From assembly GCF_025642975.1 (NCBI RefSeq), contig NZ_JANZKJ010000003.1, forward strand, positions 124,001-188,000: DNA of 64,000 nucleotides, read 5' to 3'. Of this stretch, positions 21,127 to 32,689 are shown one piece after another. The position numbers were made by a program, and so were the translations under genes. Position 1 is the first letter of the stretch, and each line of letters begins with the position of its first letter. The notes beneath the pieces are model-generated. The model was not told the origin of the DNA and made no database searches. It worked only from the letters and a program-made list of their open reading frames with translations. Origin of the DNA: Pseudomonas sp. RIT-PI-S (GTDB taxonomy: Bacteria > Pseudomonadota > Gammaproteobacteria > Pseudomonadales > Pseudomonadaceae).

Positions 21127-21681
21127 TTAGAGAGGCTGGAGCTGGATGAGCGCGCAGCGCCCCGTAACCACCGCTGCTTGCTCGTTGAGCAGCAAGGTGT
21201 CGTGTTGGCCGAGCGTAACGCTGTTACCGGCCAACTCAACCCGCACTGTCGGCACTGCGGCGAAGATGATCCGCGTGCCGGCGTCGGCCTTCAGCGAAAC
21301 CCGGGCGGCGGCATCCAGCCATTGCAGCTGTGCCTGATAACGCACTGGAGCGTAAATCAGATTGAAGTCCCGGATAGGCCCGTCGATCAGCTCGCAGCTC
21401 ACCTCGCTGGCACCGGAAAATTCGAACGGCTGATAGGGGCGCAGCGGGCCGGAGCTACGGCCATCGACCTGCAGCACCATGCCCTGGCCTTCGAGCACGG
21501 TGATCACCCGCTCGTAGCCCGCAAAGGACGAAAACGGCCCGGGCTGGGCGATGTCCGCGATAGACAGCCGCCAACCGAATTCGTCCAGGCCAGCGCCTTG
21601 GTCCCGGCATACCTCCAGGGTGCTGCCGCCACCGTTCTTCCACGGCGTACGCAGGTAATCGGCAGCGCGCAGCAGCTTCAT
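21127..21681 (-). CDS. hutD: HutD family protein
   Basis: 184 residues, a bicupin-like HutD protein. Landmarks are LRTPWKNGGGSTLEVC, FGWRLSIADIAQPGPFSSFAGY and RVITVLEGQGMVLQV. HutD has been proposed to set an upper limit on hut expression, perhaps by binding a pathway intermediate such as formylglutamate. The exact reaction is not known. It overlaps the hutC stop (ATGA) and is followed by a terminator, giving a hutC-hutD unit separate from hutU. Confidence 0.93.
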   Translation of the reverse strand: MKLLRAADYLRTPWKNGGGSTLEVCRDQGAGLDEFGWRLSIADIAQPGPFSSFAGYERVITVLEGQGMVLQVDGRSSGPLRPYQPFEFSGASEVSCELIDGPIRDFNLIYAPVRYQAQLQWLDAAARVSLKADAGTRIIFAAVPTVRVELAGNSVTLGQHDTLLLNEQAAVVTGRCALIQLQPL

Positions 21682-22427
21682 TTGCTGAACCGCCCTTCCA
21701 GCCTATGACGGGAGCCGGGGTGAATCAGCCGCGCGGCGGTAACTGCCTCGCGGCCAGACCAAGTGCGCCGGCGGATCAACAGGCACGGCTCGCTGCGCTC
21801 GATCTGCAACAGCTGGCAGGCTTGCTCGTCGGCTAGGATCGCCTCTACCACATGCTCGCCCTCGGTCAGCGGGGCTACACGATTAAGGTAGGCATAGGGG
21901 GTTTCGCGGGTGAAATCCTGCAGCAGGTAATCCGGCGCTACCTGGGCGTTGACGTAGCGATCTTCGATCTGCACGGGAATATCGTTCTCGTAATGCACCA
22001 GGATGGAGTGAAAGATCCGCTGGCCTTCGCGCACGTCTAGCGACACGGCGCGGCTGGCCCCGGCTGCCTCCTCGACCAACCTGACCACCTGGCAGCGGTG
22101 GCGATGGCCGCGCGAGGCGATCTCGTCGGCGATGTTGTGCACTTCGAACAACGCCGACTGCGTCTTGGGCTCCGCCACGAAGGTGCCTACCCCCTGCATG
22201 CGCACCAGCAGCCCCTCGGCGGTGAGCTCGCGCAGGGCCCGGTTGATGGTCATGCGGCTAAAGCCCAGCTGGCTGACCAGCTCGCTTTCGGAAGGCACAC
22301 GGTAATGCGGCGGCCAGCTGCCGGTCTGGATCTGCTGGGCGATCATCTGTTTGACCCGCGCATAAAGCGGCGCGGGGCTTTCGCCCAGCTGGTCGGCCAA
22401 GGAGGAAACAACGGGCGGCGTGGGCAC
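21678..22427 (-). CDS. hutC: Histidine utilization repressor HutC (GntR family)
   Basis: 249 residues from a GTG start. An N-terminal winged helix-turn-helix (APLYARVKQMIAQQI ... FSRMTINRALRELTAEGLL, about 17-80) is followed by a UTRA effector domain. HutC represses hut and is induced by urocanate. The GTG at 22427 is preferred because an AGGTG sequence lies upstream and the protein then starts like its orthologues (MPTPPV). The open frame extends further upstream to 22538 but would overlap the operator and the hutF start. It is divergent from hutF. Confidence 0.92.
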   Translation of the reverse strand: MPTPPVVSSLADQLGESPAPLYARVKQMIAQQIQTGSWPPHYRVPSESELVSQLGFSRMTINRALRELTAEGLLVRMQGVGTFVAEPKTQSALFEVHNIADEIASRGHRHRCQVVRLVEEAAGASRAVSLDVREGQRIFHSILVHYENDIPVQIEDRYVNAQVAPDYLLQDFTRETPYAYLNRVAPLTEGEHVVEAILADEQACQLLQIERSEPCLLIRRRTWSGREAVTAARLIHPGSRHRLEGRFSK

Positions 22428-22493
22428 GAGGGGCACCTGTGAAAGGTTAAAACGGGGTATAGCTTGCCGGAGTTTACCCGGCACGCAAACAGC

Positions 22494-22509
22494 TGTATAT
22501 GTATATACA
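22494..22509. promoter_or_regulatory. HutC operator in the hutC/hutF divergent region
   Basis: TGTATATGTATATACA, containing the perfect palindrome TGTATATACA (22500-22509). The core GTATATAC fits the HutC-subfamily operator. It is 27 bases upstream of the hutF ATG and 67 upstream of hutC, so it may control both genes. Confidence 0.7.
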
Positions 22510-22536
22510 ACCGAAGCCCGAAGAGATTCCTTGCCC

Positions 22537-23901
22537 ATGCCTGCCTATTTCGCCGACCGCGCACTTTTACCCGACGGCTGGGCTTCTCAGGTGCGCCTCG
22601 AGGTCGATGCCCGCGGGTTTATCACGTCCGTTCAAGCGGGTGCCTCGCCTGACGGCGCCGAGGCGCTGCCGGGCGCATTGCTGCCGGGCATGCCCAACCT
22701 TCATTCGCACGCCTTTCAGCGCGCCATGGCCGGGTTGGCGGAGGTCGCTGGTAATCCCAACGACAGCTTCTGGACCTGGCGTGAGCTGATGTATCGGCTG
22801 GTCGGCAAGATCAGCCCGGATGACCTCGAAACCATCGCCCGTCAGCTTTACATCGAGATGCTCAAGGCCGGCTACACCTCGGTGGCGGAGTTTCATTACC
22901 TGCACCACACCGCTGACGGCACGCCCTACGCGGACCCGGCCGAGCTGGCCATGCGCATCAGCCGCGCCGCCGCCAGTGCTGGCATAGGCCTTACCCTGGT
23001 GCCGGTGCTGTACAGCCACAGCGGCTTCGGTGGCCAGGCACCTAGCGCCGGCCAGCGCCGTTTCATTAACTCCACCGAGGCTTACCTGCGCTTGCAGCAA
23101 CGCTTGGCGCCTGAACTTCAGGCCCAGCCCTCACAGCACCTGGGCGTGTGTTTCCACTCGCTACGCGCAGTCACGCCGGGGCAGATCGACGAAGTGTTGG
23201 CAGCCAGCTCGAGCACCGCTCCCGTTCACATTCATATCGCTGAACAACAGAAGGAGGTGGACGACTGCCTTGCCTGGAGCGGCAGCCGGCCCCTGCAATG
23301 GCTGTTCGATCACGCGCCGGTAGACGAGCGCTGGTGCCTGGTGCACGCCACCCATGCGGACCCCAGCGAAGTGCAGCGCATGGCCGCCAGCGGCGCGGTT
23401 GCCGGCTTGTGCTTGACGACCGAAGCCAACTTGGGCGATGGGTTGTTCCCGGCAGTGGACTATTTCGTCGCGGGTGGGCGCTGGGGGATTGGCTCCGACA
23501 GCCACGTGTCACTGAGTGTGGTCGAGGAGCTGCGCTGGCTGGAATACGGCCAACGGCTGCGAGATCAGCGGCGCAACCGCCTACATGCCCCGCGCAACCC
23601 CCAGGTTGGGCAAGCCCTTTACCTGGGCGCCCTGGCCGGCGGCGCCCAGGCATTGGGCCAACCGATCGGGCGGCTCGAAGCGGGTGCCCGCGCCGACTGG
23701 CTGATGCTGGACTCCGCCGACCCCTACCTGGCCACTGCCAGCGACGATGCCCTGCTTGGCCGCTGGCTGTTCGCCGGGGGCGACCGCCAGGTACGCGACG
23801 TGATGGTAGGCGGGCGCTGGGTCGTACGCGCCGGCCAGCACCCCGGGGAGGCCGAAAGCCTGCCGGCCTTCGCCCGGACCCTGCGGTCGCTATTGGGATA
23901 G
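22537..23901 (+). CDS. hutF: Formimidoylglutamate deiminase HutF
   Basis: 454 residues, amidohydrolase superfamily. Converts N-formimino-L-glutamate to N-formyl-L-glutamate and ammonia, the step that defines the five-enzyme pathway used with HutG. Metal-binding HSHAFQR, HIHIAEQQKEVDDC, LVHATH and GSDSHVS motifs are all visible. The ATG at 22537 gives the family N-terminus (MPAYFADRALLPDGW). Divergent from hutC with a shared operator region. Confidence 0.96.
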   Translation: MPAYFADRALLPDGWASQVRLEVDARGFITSVQAGASPDGAEALPGALLPGMPNLHSHAFQRAMAGLAEVAGNPNDSFWTWRELMYRLVGKISPDDLETIARQLYIEMLKAGYTSVAEFHYLHHTADGTPYADPAELAMRISRAAASAGIGLTLVPVLYSHSGFGGQAPSAGQRRFINSTEAYLRLQQRLAPELQAQPSQHLGVCFHSLRAVTPGQIDEVLAASSSTAPVHIHIAEQQKEVDDCLAWSGSRPLQWLFDHAPVDERWCLVHATHADPSEVQRMAASGAVAGLCLTTEANLGDGLFPAVDYFVAGGRWGIGSDSHVSLSVVEELRWLEYGQRLRDQRRNRLHAPRNPQVGQALYLGALAGGAQALGQPIGRLEAGARADWLMLDSADPYLATASDDALLGRWLFAGGDRQVRDVMVGGRWVVRAGQHPGEAESLPAFARTLRSLLG

Positions 23902-23921
23902 AAGCCGCGGGGCACGAGGCT

Positions 23922-24500
23922 TTAGTCGGCTGAGCGCCAGATCAGCCGGGAGGTGTCATAACCCTGCTGGCGAGCGTGAGCCAGCATCCGCTGCTTCACC
24001 TCCTCGCTGACCGTAGGAGTGCGCGACAACAGCCACAGGTATTTGCGGTCGGGGTCGCCCACCACCGCTTCGGTATACGTACCGTTCAGGTCGATGATCC
24101 AGTAGTCGCCCTTGGCAATGCTGGGCGCCAGCCTGGAGAACCAGTTGTCGAACACCACCCACAACTTGTCCGCCTGCCCCGCAACTTGCTCGGTCGCAGT
24201 GCCGTGGGCTTCTTCCCAACTACCATCCTGCGTCTTGCAGCGGTTGAGCACATCGACGGTTCCATCGGGCTTGAGGCTGTAATGCGCCTCGGACTGCACA
24301 CAGTGGCGCTGGAAGAACATCGGCATGCGCGCCAGCTCGTACCACGTGCCCTGGTAACGCTTGAGGTCGACCTTGCCCACCGTCTTGGGCGCCATATCAG
24401 CCGTGCCGGCATTACTGCAAGCGCTCAGCATCCAGCCACAGGCCAGCAGCGCCAGTGCCACGCCAGCGCGGCGAAATATCGGTTGTCCAAGGATTGCCAT
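23922..24500 (-). CDS. blc: Outer-membrane lipocalin Blc
   Basis: 192 residues. A lipoprotein signal (hydrophobic segment ending LSAC, lipobox Cys near residue 28) is followed by a lipocalin fold. The first lipocalin motif is YQGTWYELARMPMFFQRHC; DYWIIDLNGTYTEAVVGDPDRKYLWLLSR is the central barrel. Bacterial lipocalins bind fatty acids or lysophospholipids at the outer membrane. Start at 24500 is preferred because GGAG lies upstream; another ATG 15 bases upstream has no clear site. A small conserved gene precedes it by 27 bases. Confidence 0.92.
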   Translation of the reverse strand: MAILGQPIFRRAGVALALLACGWMLSACSNAGTADMAPKTVGKVDLKRYQGTWYELARMPMFFQRHCVQSEAHYSLKPDGTVDVLNRCKTQDGSWEEAHGTATEQVAGQADKLWVVFDNWFSRLAPSIAKGDYWIIDLNGTYTEAVVGDPDRKYLWLLSRTPTVSEEVKQRMLAHARQQGYDTSRLIWRSAD

Positions 24501-24527
24501 GCTCAGGTGCTCCATGTAAGAAGCGGA

Positions 24528-24746
24528 TCATTCGACCGCTTCGGCAGGCTCCAACGCTTGCACTCGCCGTTCAAGGGCCAGGCGCAGCTCGGGGTCGATC
24601 ACGCCGGCATCATAGAGCGCGGCTATATAACCCAGCGCCATGCCCGTCATCAGTACCGTCTCCGGCCCTTTGGCAGCCCGAGTAATGGCCGCAGTGCGCC
24701 GGTCAATGGCGCGCCCGATCTTTTCGGGGAGGTCCTGTTCGGTCAT
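24528..24746 (-). CDS. Small conserved protein upstream of blc
   Basis: 72 residues (MTEQDLPEKIGRAIDRRTAA at the start). AGGAA precedes the ATG. It contains one moderately hydrophobic stretch (VLMTGMALGYIAALYDAGVI, about 31-50) flanked by charged helices. No enzymatic motif is seen. A similar small gene accompanies blc in other pseudomonads, and the 27-base spacing suggests co-transcription. Function unknown. Confidence 0.75.
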   Translation of the reverse strand: MTEQDLPEKIGRAIDRRTAAITRAAKGPETVLMTGMALGYIAALYDAGVIDPELRLALERRVQALEPAEAVE

Positions 24747-24956
24747 TGCCGTTCCTGTTGTGTGCCTGATCGCGGTTGGACGGCCGTCACTGGCGGAGGT
24801 TCCGGAGGCCAGCGCAATGTCAGCGAAGCGACAGTTTCGGATATCACTACCGCGGGGGCTCAATTTTTCCGCCGCCTGGTCGACTGAATAGCAGCGGGAA
24901 ATCCGTACAATCGGCGCCCTTTTCTTACTTGCACTACTGTTCGAGCAACGACCGCC

Positions 24957-26849
24957 ATGAGCAATAACATGAAATTCAGCCACAAGATCCTGCTGGTGGC
25001 GGGGCTTATCGTGGCCCTTGCGTTTGCCTGCTTCACTCTGTTCAACGACTACCGCCAGCGCCAGACGCTGCGCGCGCAGACCGAGACTTCCCTCGCCCAG
25101 CTCGGCGCACTCACCGCGAGCAACGTGCAGACCTGGCTCACCGGCCGTATACAGCTGGTGGAGTCCATGGCGCAGCAGGTAGCGGTCAACGGCGCGGCTA
25201 CCGAAGCCCTGCCGCAGATCATCGGCCTGCCGGTATACCCGGCCAATTTCCAACTCAGCTATTTCGGCGGCCGCGATGGCGTGATGTTCTCGGTGCCGGC
25301 CGGCAACCGCGCGGCCGATTACGACCCGCGCGCCCGCGGCTGGTACAAGGCGGCCGACGCCGCCGGCCAGACCGTGGTCACCGAGCCCTACATCGCCGCG
25401 TCTTCGGGCAAGCTGGTCATCACCGTTGCCTCGCCGGTACAGCGTAGCGGCCAGATGCTGGGCGTCGCCGGCGCGGACATGGACCTGAACCAAGTCAGCG
25501 ATATCATCAACTCGCTGAATTTCGGCGGCCACGGCCTTGCTTTCATCGTCAGCGCCCAAGGCAAGGTGTTGATCCATCCAGACACCAAGCTGGCCCTCAA
25601 GTCTCTGGCCGAAGCCTACCCCCAAGGTGCCCCGGCGCTCACCGGCGGGCTGCAGGAGATCGAGGTGAATGGTAAGGACCAGTTCATCAGCTTTACTCGC
25701 CTCAAGGGCATTCCCTCCGCGGACTGGTATGTGGCTACCGTGCTGGATAAATCCGCGGCCTTCGCCATGCTTGGCGAATTCCGCGCCTCGGCACTGATCG
25801 CCATGGTGATCGCAGTGGTCGCCATCATCGCCCTGCTCGGCCTGCTGATCCGCGTGCTGATGGCGCCGCTGCATGTGATGAACCGCGCGCTGCAGGACAT
25901 CGCCGCGGGCGAAGGTGACCTGACCCGGCGCCTGGTCATTCATGGCCGCGACGAGTTCGGCACCCTTGGGGAATCGTTCAACCGGTTCGTTGAGCGCATC
26001 CACGAGTCCATCCGCGAAGTGGCTTCGGCCACCGCCCAGGTCAATCAGGTGGCCTCGCGGGTGCTGGAAACCTCCAACGCCTCGATGCTCAACTCCGACC
26101 AGCAGGCCGGCCGTACCAGCAGTGTGGCCGCGGCCATCAACGAGCTGGGCGCCGCCGCCCAGGAGATCGCGCAGAACGCCGCCCTCGCCTCGCAGCACTC
26201 CAGCGCGGCCCGTGGCCTGGCGGAGGAAGGTCAGCAGGTGGTGCATCGCACGATCAACAGCCTTGGTCAGCTCTCGGCGAACATCAGTGACTCGTGCGGC
26301 AACATCGAGACCCTCAACACCAACACGGTGAATATCGGGCAGATCCTCGAGGTCATCAGCGGCATCTCCCAGCAAACCAACCTGCTGGCGTTGAACGCCG
26401 CCATCGAAGCAGCGCGTGCGGGCGAAGCCGGGCGCGGTTTTGCCGTGGTCGCCGATGAGGTGCGCAACCTGGCCCACCGGACCCAGGAATCGGCGCGCCA
26501 GGTTCAGGCAATCATCGAAGACCTGCAGCAGGGTGCACGCCAGGCGGTCGACACCATGACCGAGAGCCAGCGCCAGAGCTCGGAAAGCGTGGAGGTGGCC
26601 AACCAGGCCGGTGATCGCCTCAACAGCGTGACCCAGCGCATCGGCGAGATCGACGGCATGAACCAGTCGGTGGCTACGGCTACGGAAGAGCAGACCGCGG
26701 TCGTGGAAGCCATCAACCAGGACATCACCGAAATCAACCTGCTGAACCAGGAAGGGGTAGAAAACCTGCAATCGACGTTGCAGGCCTGCGGCGATCTGGA
26801 AAGCCAGGTCAGCCGCCTGAAGCAACTGGTAGGCAGCTTCAGGATCTAA
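24957..26849 (+). CDS. Methyl-accepting chemotaxis protein with dCache sensor
   Basis: 630 residues. An N-terminal membrane helix (about 8-29), a periplasmic double-Cache domain (about 35-275), a second helix (about 280-302), a HAMP domain and a signalling domain. The hairpin tip [20 protein letters not shown] and [16 protein letters not shown] are typical. The distal sensor module contains Y122, R127, W129, Y130, Y145 and D174 (YDPRARGWY ... EPY ... GADMD), the residue pattern of amino-acid-binding dCache receptors such as PctA. Amino-acid sensing is therefore likely. The gene stands alone and ends at a hairpin shared with fbp. Confidence 0.9.
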   Translation: MSNNMKFSHKILLVAGLIVALAFACFTLFNDYRQRQTLRAQTETSLAQLGALTASNVQTWLTGRIQLVESMAQQVAVNGAATEALPQIIGLPVYPANFQLSYFGGRDGVMFSVPAGNRAADYDPRARGWYKAADAAGQTVVTEPYIAASSGKLVITVASPVQRSGQMLGVAGADMDLNQVSDIINSLNFGGHGLAFIVSAQGKVLIHPDTKLALKSLAEAYPQGAPALTGGLQEIEVNGKDQFISFTRLKGIPSADWYVATVLDKSAAFAMLGEFRASALIAMVIAVVAIIALLGLLIRVLMAPLHVMNRALQDIAAGEGDLTRRLVIHGRDEFGTLGESFNRFVERIHESIREVASATAQVNQVASRVLETSNASMLNSDQQAGRTSSVAAAINELGAAAQEIAQNAALASQHSSAARGLAEEGQQVVHRTINSLGQLSANISDSCGNIETLNTNTVNIGQILEVISGISQQTNLLALNAAIEAARAGEAGRGFAVVADEVRNLAHRTQESARQVQAIIEDLQQGARQAVDTMTESQRQSSESVEVANQAGDRLNSVTQRIGEIDGMNQSVATATEEQTAVVEAINQDITEINLLNQEGVENLQSTLQACGDLESQVSRLKQLVGSFRI

Positions 26850-26856
26850 AGCGCGA

Positions 26857-26882
26857 GCCCCCGCCCTTTCCAAGGCGGGGGC
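26857..26882. terminator. Hairpin between convergent chemoreceptor gene and fbp
   Basis: A 9-bp GC stem (GCCCCCGCC with GGCGGGGGC) with an 8-base loop. No strong T-run on either side. It lies between two convergent stops and probably serves both. Confidence 0.6.
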
Positions 26883-26897
26883 CCATAGCGGCGGAAA

Positions 26898-27905
26898 TTA
26901 CTGGTGGTAACCGGTAACCCGTTCGACTTCCTCTTTCGAGCCCAGGAACACCGCCACGCGCTGGTGCAGGCCCTCCGGCTTGATATCCAGGATGCGCTGG
27001 TGGCCATCGGTGGACGCGCCGCCGGCCTGCTCGATCAAGAACGACATCGGGTTGGCTTCGTACATCAGCCGCAGCTTGCCGGGCTTGGACGGCTCGCGGG
27101 AATCGCGCGGGTACATGAAGATGCCGCCGCGGGTCAGAATACGGTGCACGTCCGCGACCATCGAAGCGATCCAGCGCATGTTATAGTTCTTCGCCAGCGG
27201 GCCTTCCTCACCGGTCAATAATTCGTCCACATAGCGCTTGACCGGGGCTTCCCAGTGGCGCTGGTTGGACATGTTGATCGCGAATTCGGCGGTGCTCTGC
27301 GGAACCTGGATGTTCTCATGGGTCAGCACGAAGCTGCCCAGTTCGCGGTCCAGGGTGAAACCGATCACGCCGCTGCCCAAGGTGAGCACCAGCATGGTCT
27401 GCGGCCCATAGATGGCGTAGCCCGCGGCGACCTGCGAGGTGCCTGGCTGCAGGAAAGCCTGCTCGTTCAGCGCGTCGTTCTGGCTCAGGTATTGGTCCGG
27501 GCAGCGCAGCACCGAGAAGATGGTGCCGACCGATACGTTCACGTCGATGTTCGAAGAGCCGTCCAGCGGATCGAACACCAACAGGTAAGCCCCTTTCGGG
27601 TACTTGCCGGGGATCTGATAAGCGTTGTCCATTTCCTCGGAAGCCATGCCGGCCAAGTGGCCGCCCCACTCGTTGGCTTCGAGCAGAATGTCGTTGGAGA
27701 GCACGTCCAGCTTCTTCTGGACCTCGCCCTGCACGTTTTCGGTGCCCATGCTGCCCAGCACCCCACCAAGGGCGCCTTTTTGTACCTGATGGGCGATGGC
27801 CTTGCACGCACGGGCGACAACCTCGATGAGGAAGCGCAGATCGGCAGGGGTATTGTTGCTGCGCGTCTGCTCGATCAGGTAGCGACTCAGGGTAACGGGC
27901 GACAT
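26898..27905 (-). CDS. fbp: Fructose-1,6-bisphosphatase class 1
   Basis: 335 residues, normal length. Gluconeogenic hydrolysis of fructose-1,6-bisphosphate. The metal/phosphate site reads [18 protein letters not shown]. Other conserved parts are [18 protein letters not shown] (acidic ligand region) and [13 protein letters not shown]. Start ATG at 27905. Monocistronic: a hairpin downstream and about 290 bases of REP-bearing intergenic DNA upstream separate it from glgP. Confidence 0.96.
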   Translation of the reverse strand: MSPVTLSRYLIEQTRSNNTPADLRFLIEVVARACKAIAHQVQKGALGGVLGSMGTENVQGEVQKKLDVLSNDILLEANEWGGHLAGMASEEMDNAYQIPGKYPKGAYLLVFDPLDGSSNIDVNVSVGTIFSVLRCPDQYLSQNDALNEQAFLQPGTSQVAAGYAIYGPQTMLVLTLGSGVIGFTLDRELGSFVLTHENIQVPQSTAEFAINMSNQRHWEAPVKRYVDELLTGEEGPLAKNYNMRWIASMVADVHRILTRGGIFMYPRDSREPSKPGKLRLMYEANPMSFLIEQAGGASTDGHQRILDIKPEGLHQRVAVFLGSKEEVERVTGYHQ

Positions 27906-28083
27906 GGAAAAAGCTCCGGATCCAGGGAGGGGGGATAAAACCCGCGCAGTCTACAGGGCGAACGAGGGTAAACCTAGCGAGCCATGGGCGCGACTGCCCT
28001 CAGACCCCCATAATCCGGGCGAGTTCACCGCTCCGCGAGGGGGCCCGGATCACCAGCAGCTCACCGGCTCCGGGAAAGCTTGC

Positions 28084-28155
28084 GGGGCCTGCGAACCGCC
28101 TCGCTACACACCGACGATGGGACCTGGTTCGCAGGCTTCGCCAGCTCCCACAAGC
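28084..28155. repeat. Variant REP pair between fbp and glgP
   Basis: Two facing copies of a short element: GGGGCCTGCGAACC at about 28084-28097 and GGTTCGCAGGC at about 28127-28137, the latter followed by TTCGCCAGCTCCCACA. They resemble the window's REP family but are diverged from the 32.7-33.4 kb array. The rest of the 27906-28195 gap shows nothing else clear. Confidence 0.5.
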
Positions 28156-28195
28156 CAGATCCCATTGCAGCCGCCGCCAGCGATTGGCCAACCGG

Positions 28196-30649
<2,454 letters not shown>

Positions 30650-30823
30650 TTGAAGCCCTCAATGGCGTAAAAAATTCTGCGCAAGTGCAATCAGCCTAGA
30701 CGTTTCGACCGAGGGTGGTAGGGCAGGTTCGAGAAACTCGTGGCACAAAAGGCACGAACGGCGATTGAACCCGGGCGCGGTGCAGGTATCATCGCGCGCC
30801 CTGCACCTTTTAGATGCCCCACC

Positions 30824-31228
30824 ATGAAGCCCACCCTGATTGCCGCGGCCGAGATCGACCGCCTCGAAACCTGGCAGAAATACGCCAGCCACATGTGTGG
30901 CGGCTGTGTCTCCAGCTGCTGTACCTTGCCGGTCGAAGTGCGCATCAAGGACCTGATCCGCATTGGCGTGGTGGATGAGTTCGAAAAGGACGAGCCGCCC
31001 AAAAACGTAGCCAAGCGGCTGCAGAAAGAAGGCATCGTCGAGCGCTTCAATCAGAAAAGCGGCATCTTCACCCTGGCCCGGATGAGCAACGATGACTGTC
31101 TTTATCTGGACCGTAAAAGCCGCCTGTGCACGATCTACGACAAACGCCCGGATACCTGCCGCAATCACCCCAAGATCGGCCCGCGCCCGGGCTACTGCGC
31201 CTACAAGCCCAAGCCGCTGGCCCGCTGA
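30824..31228 (+). CDS. YkgJ-family Cys-cluster protein
   Basis: 134 residues. Conserved cysteines occur as C25-x2-C28-x3-C32-C33 (CGGCVSSCC) and later in SNDDCLYLD, RLCTIYDKRPDTCRNHP and GYC. This arrangement defines the YkgJ family, proposed to bind a metal or Fe-S cluster; its role is unknown. The ATG at 30824 is chosen because similarity begins there. It is divergent from glgP and is followed by the NfeD gene 117 bases downstream. Confidence 0.85.
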   Translation: MKPTLIAAAEIDRLETWQKYASHMCGGCVSSCCTLPVEVRIKDLIRIGVVDEFEKDEPPKNVAKRLQKEGIVERFNQKSGIFTLARMSNDDCLYLDRKSRLCTIYDKRPDTCRNHPKIGPRPGYCAYKPKPLAR

Positions 31229-31345
31229 GCAGCAGGCCCATATCATCCTTGTGCGCCGTGCGATACATACACTGATACTTCGCCAGCCTTCCTAAACGGC
31301 CGCTCAAGCGGCACCATCGCTAGTCTGTTTCAACCGGCGGAACCT

Positions 31346-31813
31346 ATGGACATTCAATGGTGGTACTGGGCAGTGGGCGGGGTAGCGTTAGTGCTGCTGG
31401 AGCTGCTGCTTGCCTCGTTCTTTATCGTCTGGTTTGGCCTCGGCGCGCTTTTGGTGGCTGGTTTGGTATGGCTCGCGCCTGCCATCAGCCCCGGCGTGCA
31501 GCTACTGGCATGGGGCCTGGCGTCGGTAGCGCTTACCCTCCTTTGGTTCAAGGTATTACGCGCAAGCGTGCAGCGGGGGCCGCAATGGTCCGGCGAGGAC
31601 GCGCTTGGCGAAGTAGGCCTGCTAACCGTCGACGTCACTTCTTTTCAACGCGGCAAGGTGCGCTTCCAGAAGCCGTTGATGGGCGCTGATGAATGGCCCT
31701 GCGTAGCGGACACCGCCATACCCGCTGGCGAACGCGTGCGGGTGTTGGCAGTAGAAGGCAACCTGGTTCGCGTGGGCCTTGCAATGCCAAATGAACGCTC
31801 TTCCCTGAGCTAA
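31346..31813 (+). CDS. NfeD-family membrane protein
   Basis: 155 residues. Three hydrophobic segments (about 8-28, 30-45, 48-68) are followed by a soluble OB-fold-like C-terminal domain (GEVGLLTVDVTSFQRGKVRF to the end). This is the short NfeD form, which operates with a stomatin-like partner in membrane microdomains. The next gene, 9 bases downstream, is the SPFH partner. Confidence 0.88.
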   Translation: MDIQWWYWAVGGVALVLLELLLASFFIVWFGLGALLVAGLVWLAPAISPGVQLLAWGLASVALTLLWFKVLRASVQRGPQWSGEDALGEVGLLTVDVTSFQRGKVRFQKPLMGADEWPCVADTAIPAGERVRVLAVEGNLVRVGLAMPNERSSLS

Positions 31814-31822
31814 GGAAATCTC

Positions 31823-32680
31823 ATGAACGCTGCATTCATTATCCCTCTCGTTCTATTCATTTTCATCGTGGTTACCATCGCCAAGGGCGTACGCCTGGTG
31901 CCCCAAGGCCAGGAGTGGATCGTCGAGCGCCTGGGGCGCTATCGGGTCACGCTCAAGCCTGGGCTGAACTTCTTGATCCCGTACATGGATGCGGTGGGCT
32001 ACAAGATGAGCACCAAGGATCTGATCCTGGATATTCAGCAGCAGGAAGTCATTACCCGGGATAACGCGGTGCTGCTGGCCAATGCCCTGTGTTTCGCCAA
32101 GATCACCGACCCGACCAAGGCTGCCTACGGCATCGAGAACTACGACCAGGCCGTGCGTAGCCTGACCATGACCAGCCTGCGTTCGATCATCGGCGGCATG
32201 GACCTGGACGAAGCCCTCTCCTCCCGGGACAAGATCAAGGCACTGCTGCGCGACGCCATGGCCGAACAGACGATCGACTGGGGCATCACCATCCGCTCGG
32301 TAGAGATCCAGGACATCAAGCCATCCGAATCCATGCAGCGCGCCATGGAATTGCAGGCCGCCGCGGAGCGTGAACGGAAGGCTACGGTAACCCGTGCCGA
32401 GGGGGCTAAAACCGCCGCCATTCTCGAGGCCGAAGCCCGGCTGGAGTCCGCAAAGCGTGACGGGGATGCGCAGGTCACCCTGGCCAATGCGTCCGCACAG
32501 GCCATCGAACGGGTAAAGGCCGCCATCGGCAGCGACACCGGGCCGATGATTTACCTCTTGGGCGAGAAGTACATCGGCGCAATGGAAAAGCTATCCACCA
32601 GCAACAATGCCAAGACCATCGTGTTGCCCGCGGATATCCAGGACACCATTGGTGGGTTGATGGGGCGGGCGAAGCGCTAG
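31823..32680 (+). CDS. SPFH/band 7 stomatin-like membrane protein (QmcA-type)
   Basis: 285 residues. A single N-terminal membrane anchor (FIIPLVLFIFIVVTIAKGV), then a band 7/SPFH domain (VPQGQEWIVERLGRYRVTLKPG onward), then an Ala/Glu-rich helical region (about 170-225) that drives oligomerisation, and a conserved tail. Probable scaffold of ordered inner-membrane domains, together with the adjacent NfeD protein. AAGGAAA precedes the ATG. Exact physiological role unknown. Confidence 0.9.
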   Translation: MNAAFIIPLVLFIFIVVTIAKGVRLVPQGQEWIVERLGRYRVTLKPGLNFLIPYMDAVGYKMSTKDLILDIQQQEVITRDNAVLLANALCFAKITDPTKAAYGIENYDQAVRSLTMTSLRSIIGGMDLDEALSSRDKIKALLRDAMAEQTIDWGITIRSVEIQDIKPSESMQRAMELQAAAERERKATVTRAEGAKTAAILEAEARLESAKRDGDAQVTLANASAQAIERVKAAIGSDTGPMIYLLGEKYIGAMEKLSTSNNAKTIVLPADIQDTIGGLMGRAKR

Positions 32681-32689
32681 CGCCGTTTT

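Noticed and set aside
24528..26873. Very long open frame antisense to the chemoreceptor gene (and similar ones at 3095-4642, 8449-10224 and 1735-2535)
   Set aside because: These are shadows caused by GC-rich third codon positions; the opposite strand encodes recognisable conserved proteins. Only the last 73 codons of the 24528-26873 frame are a real gene.
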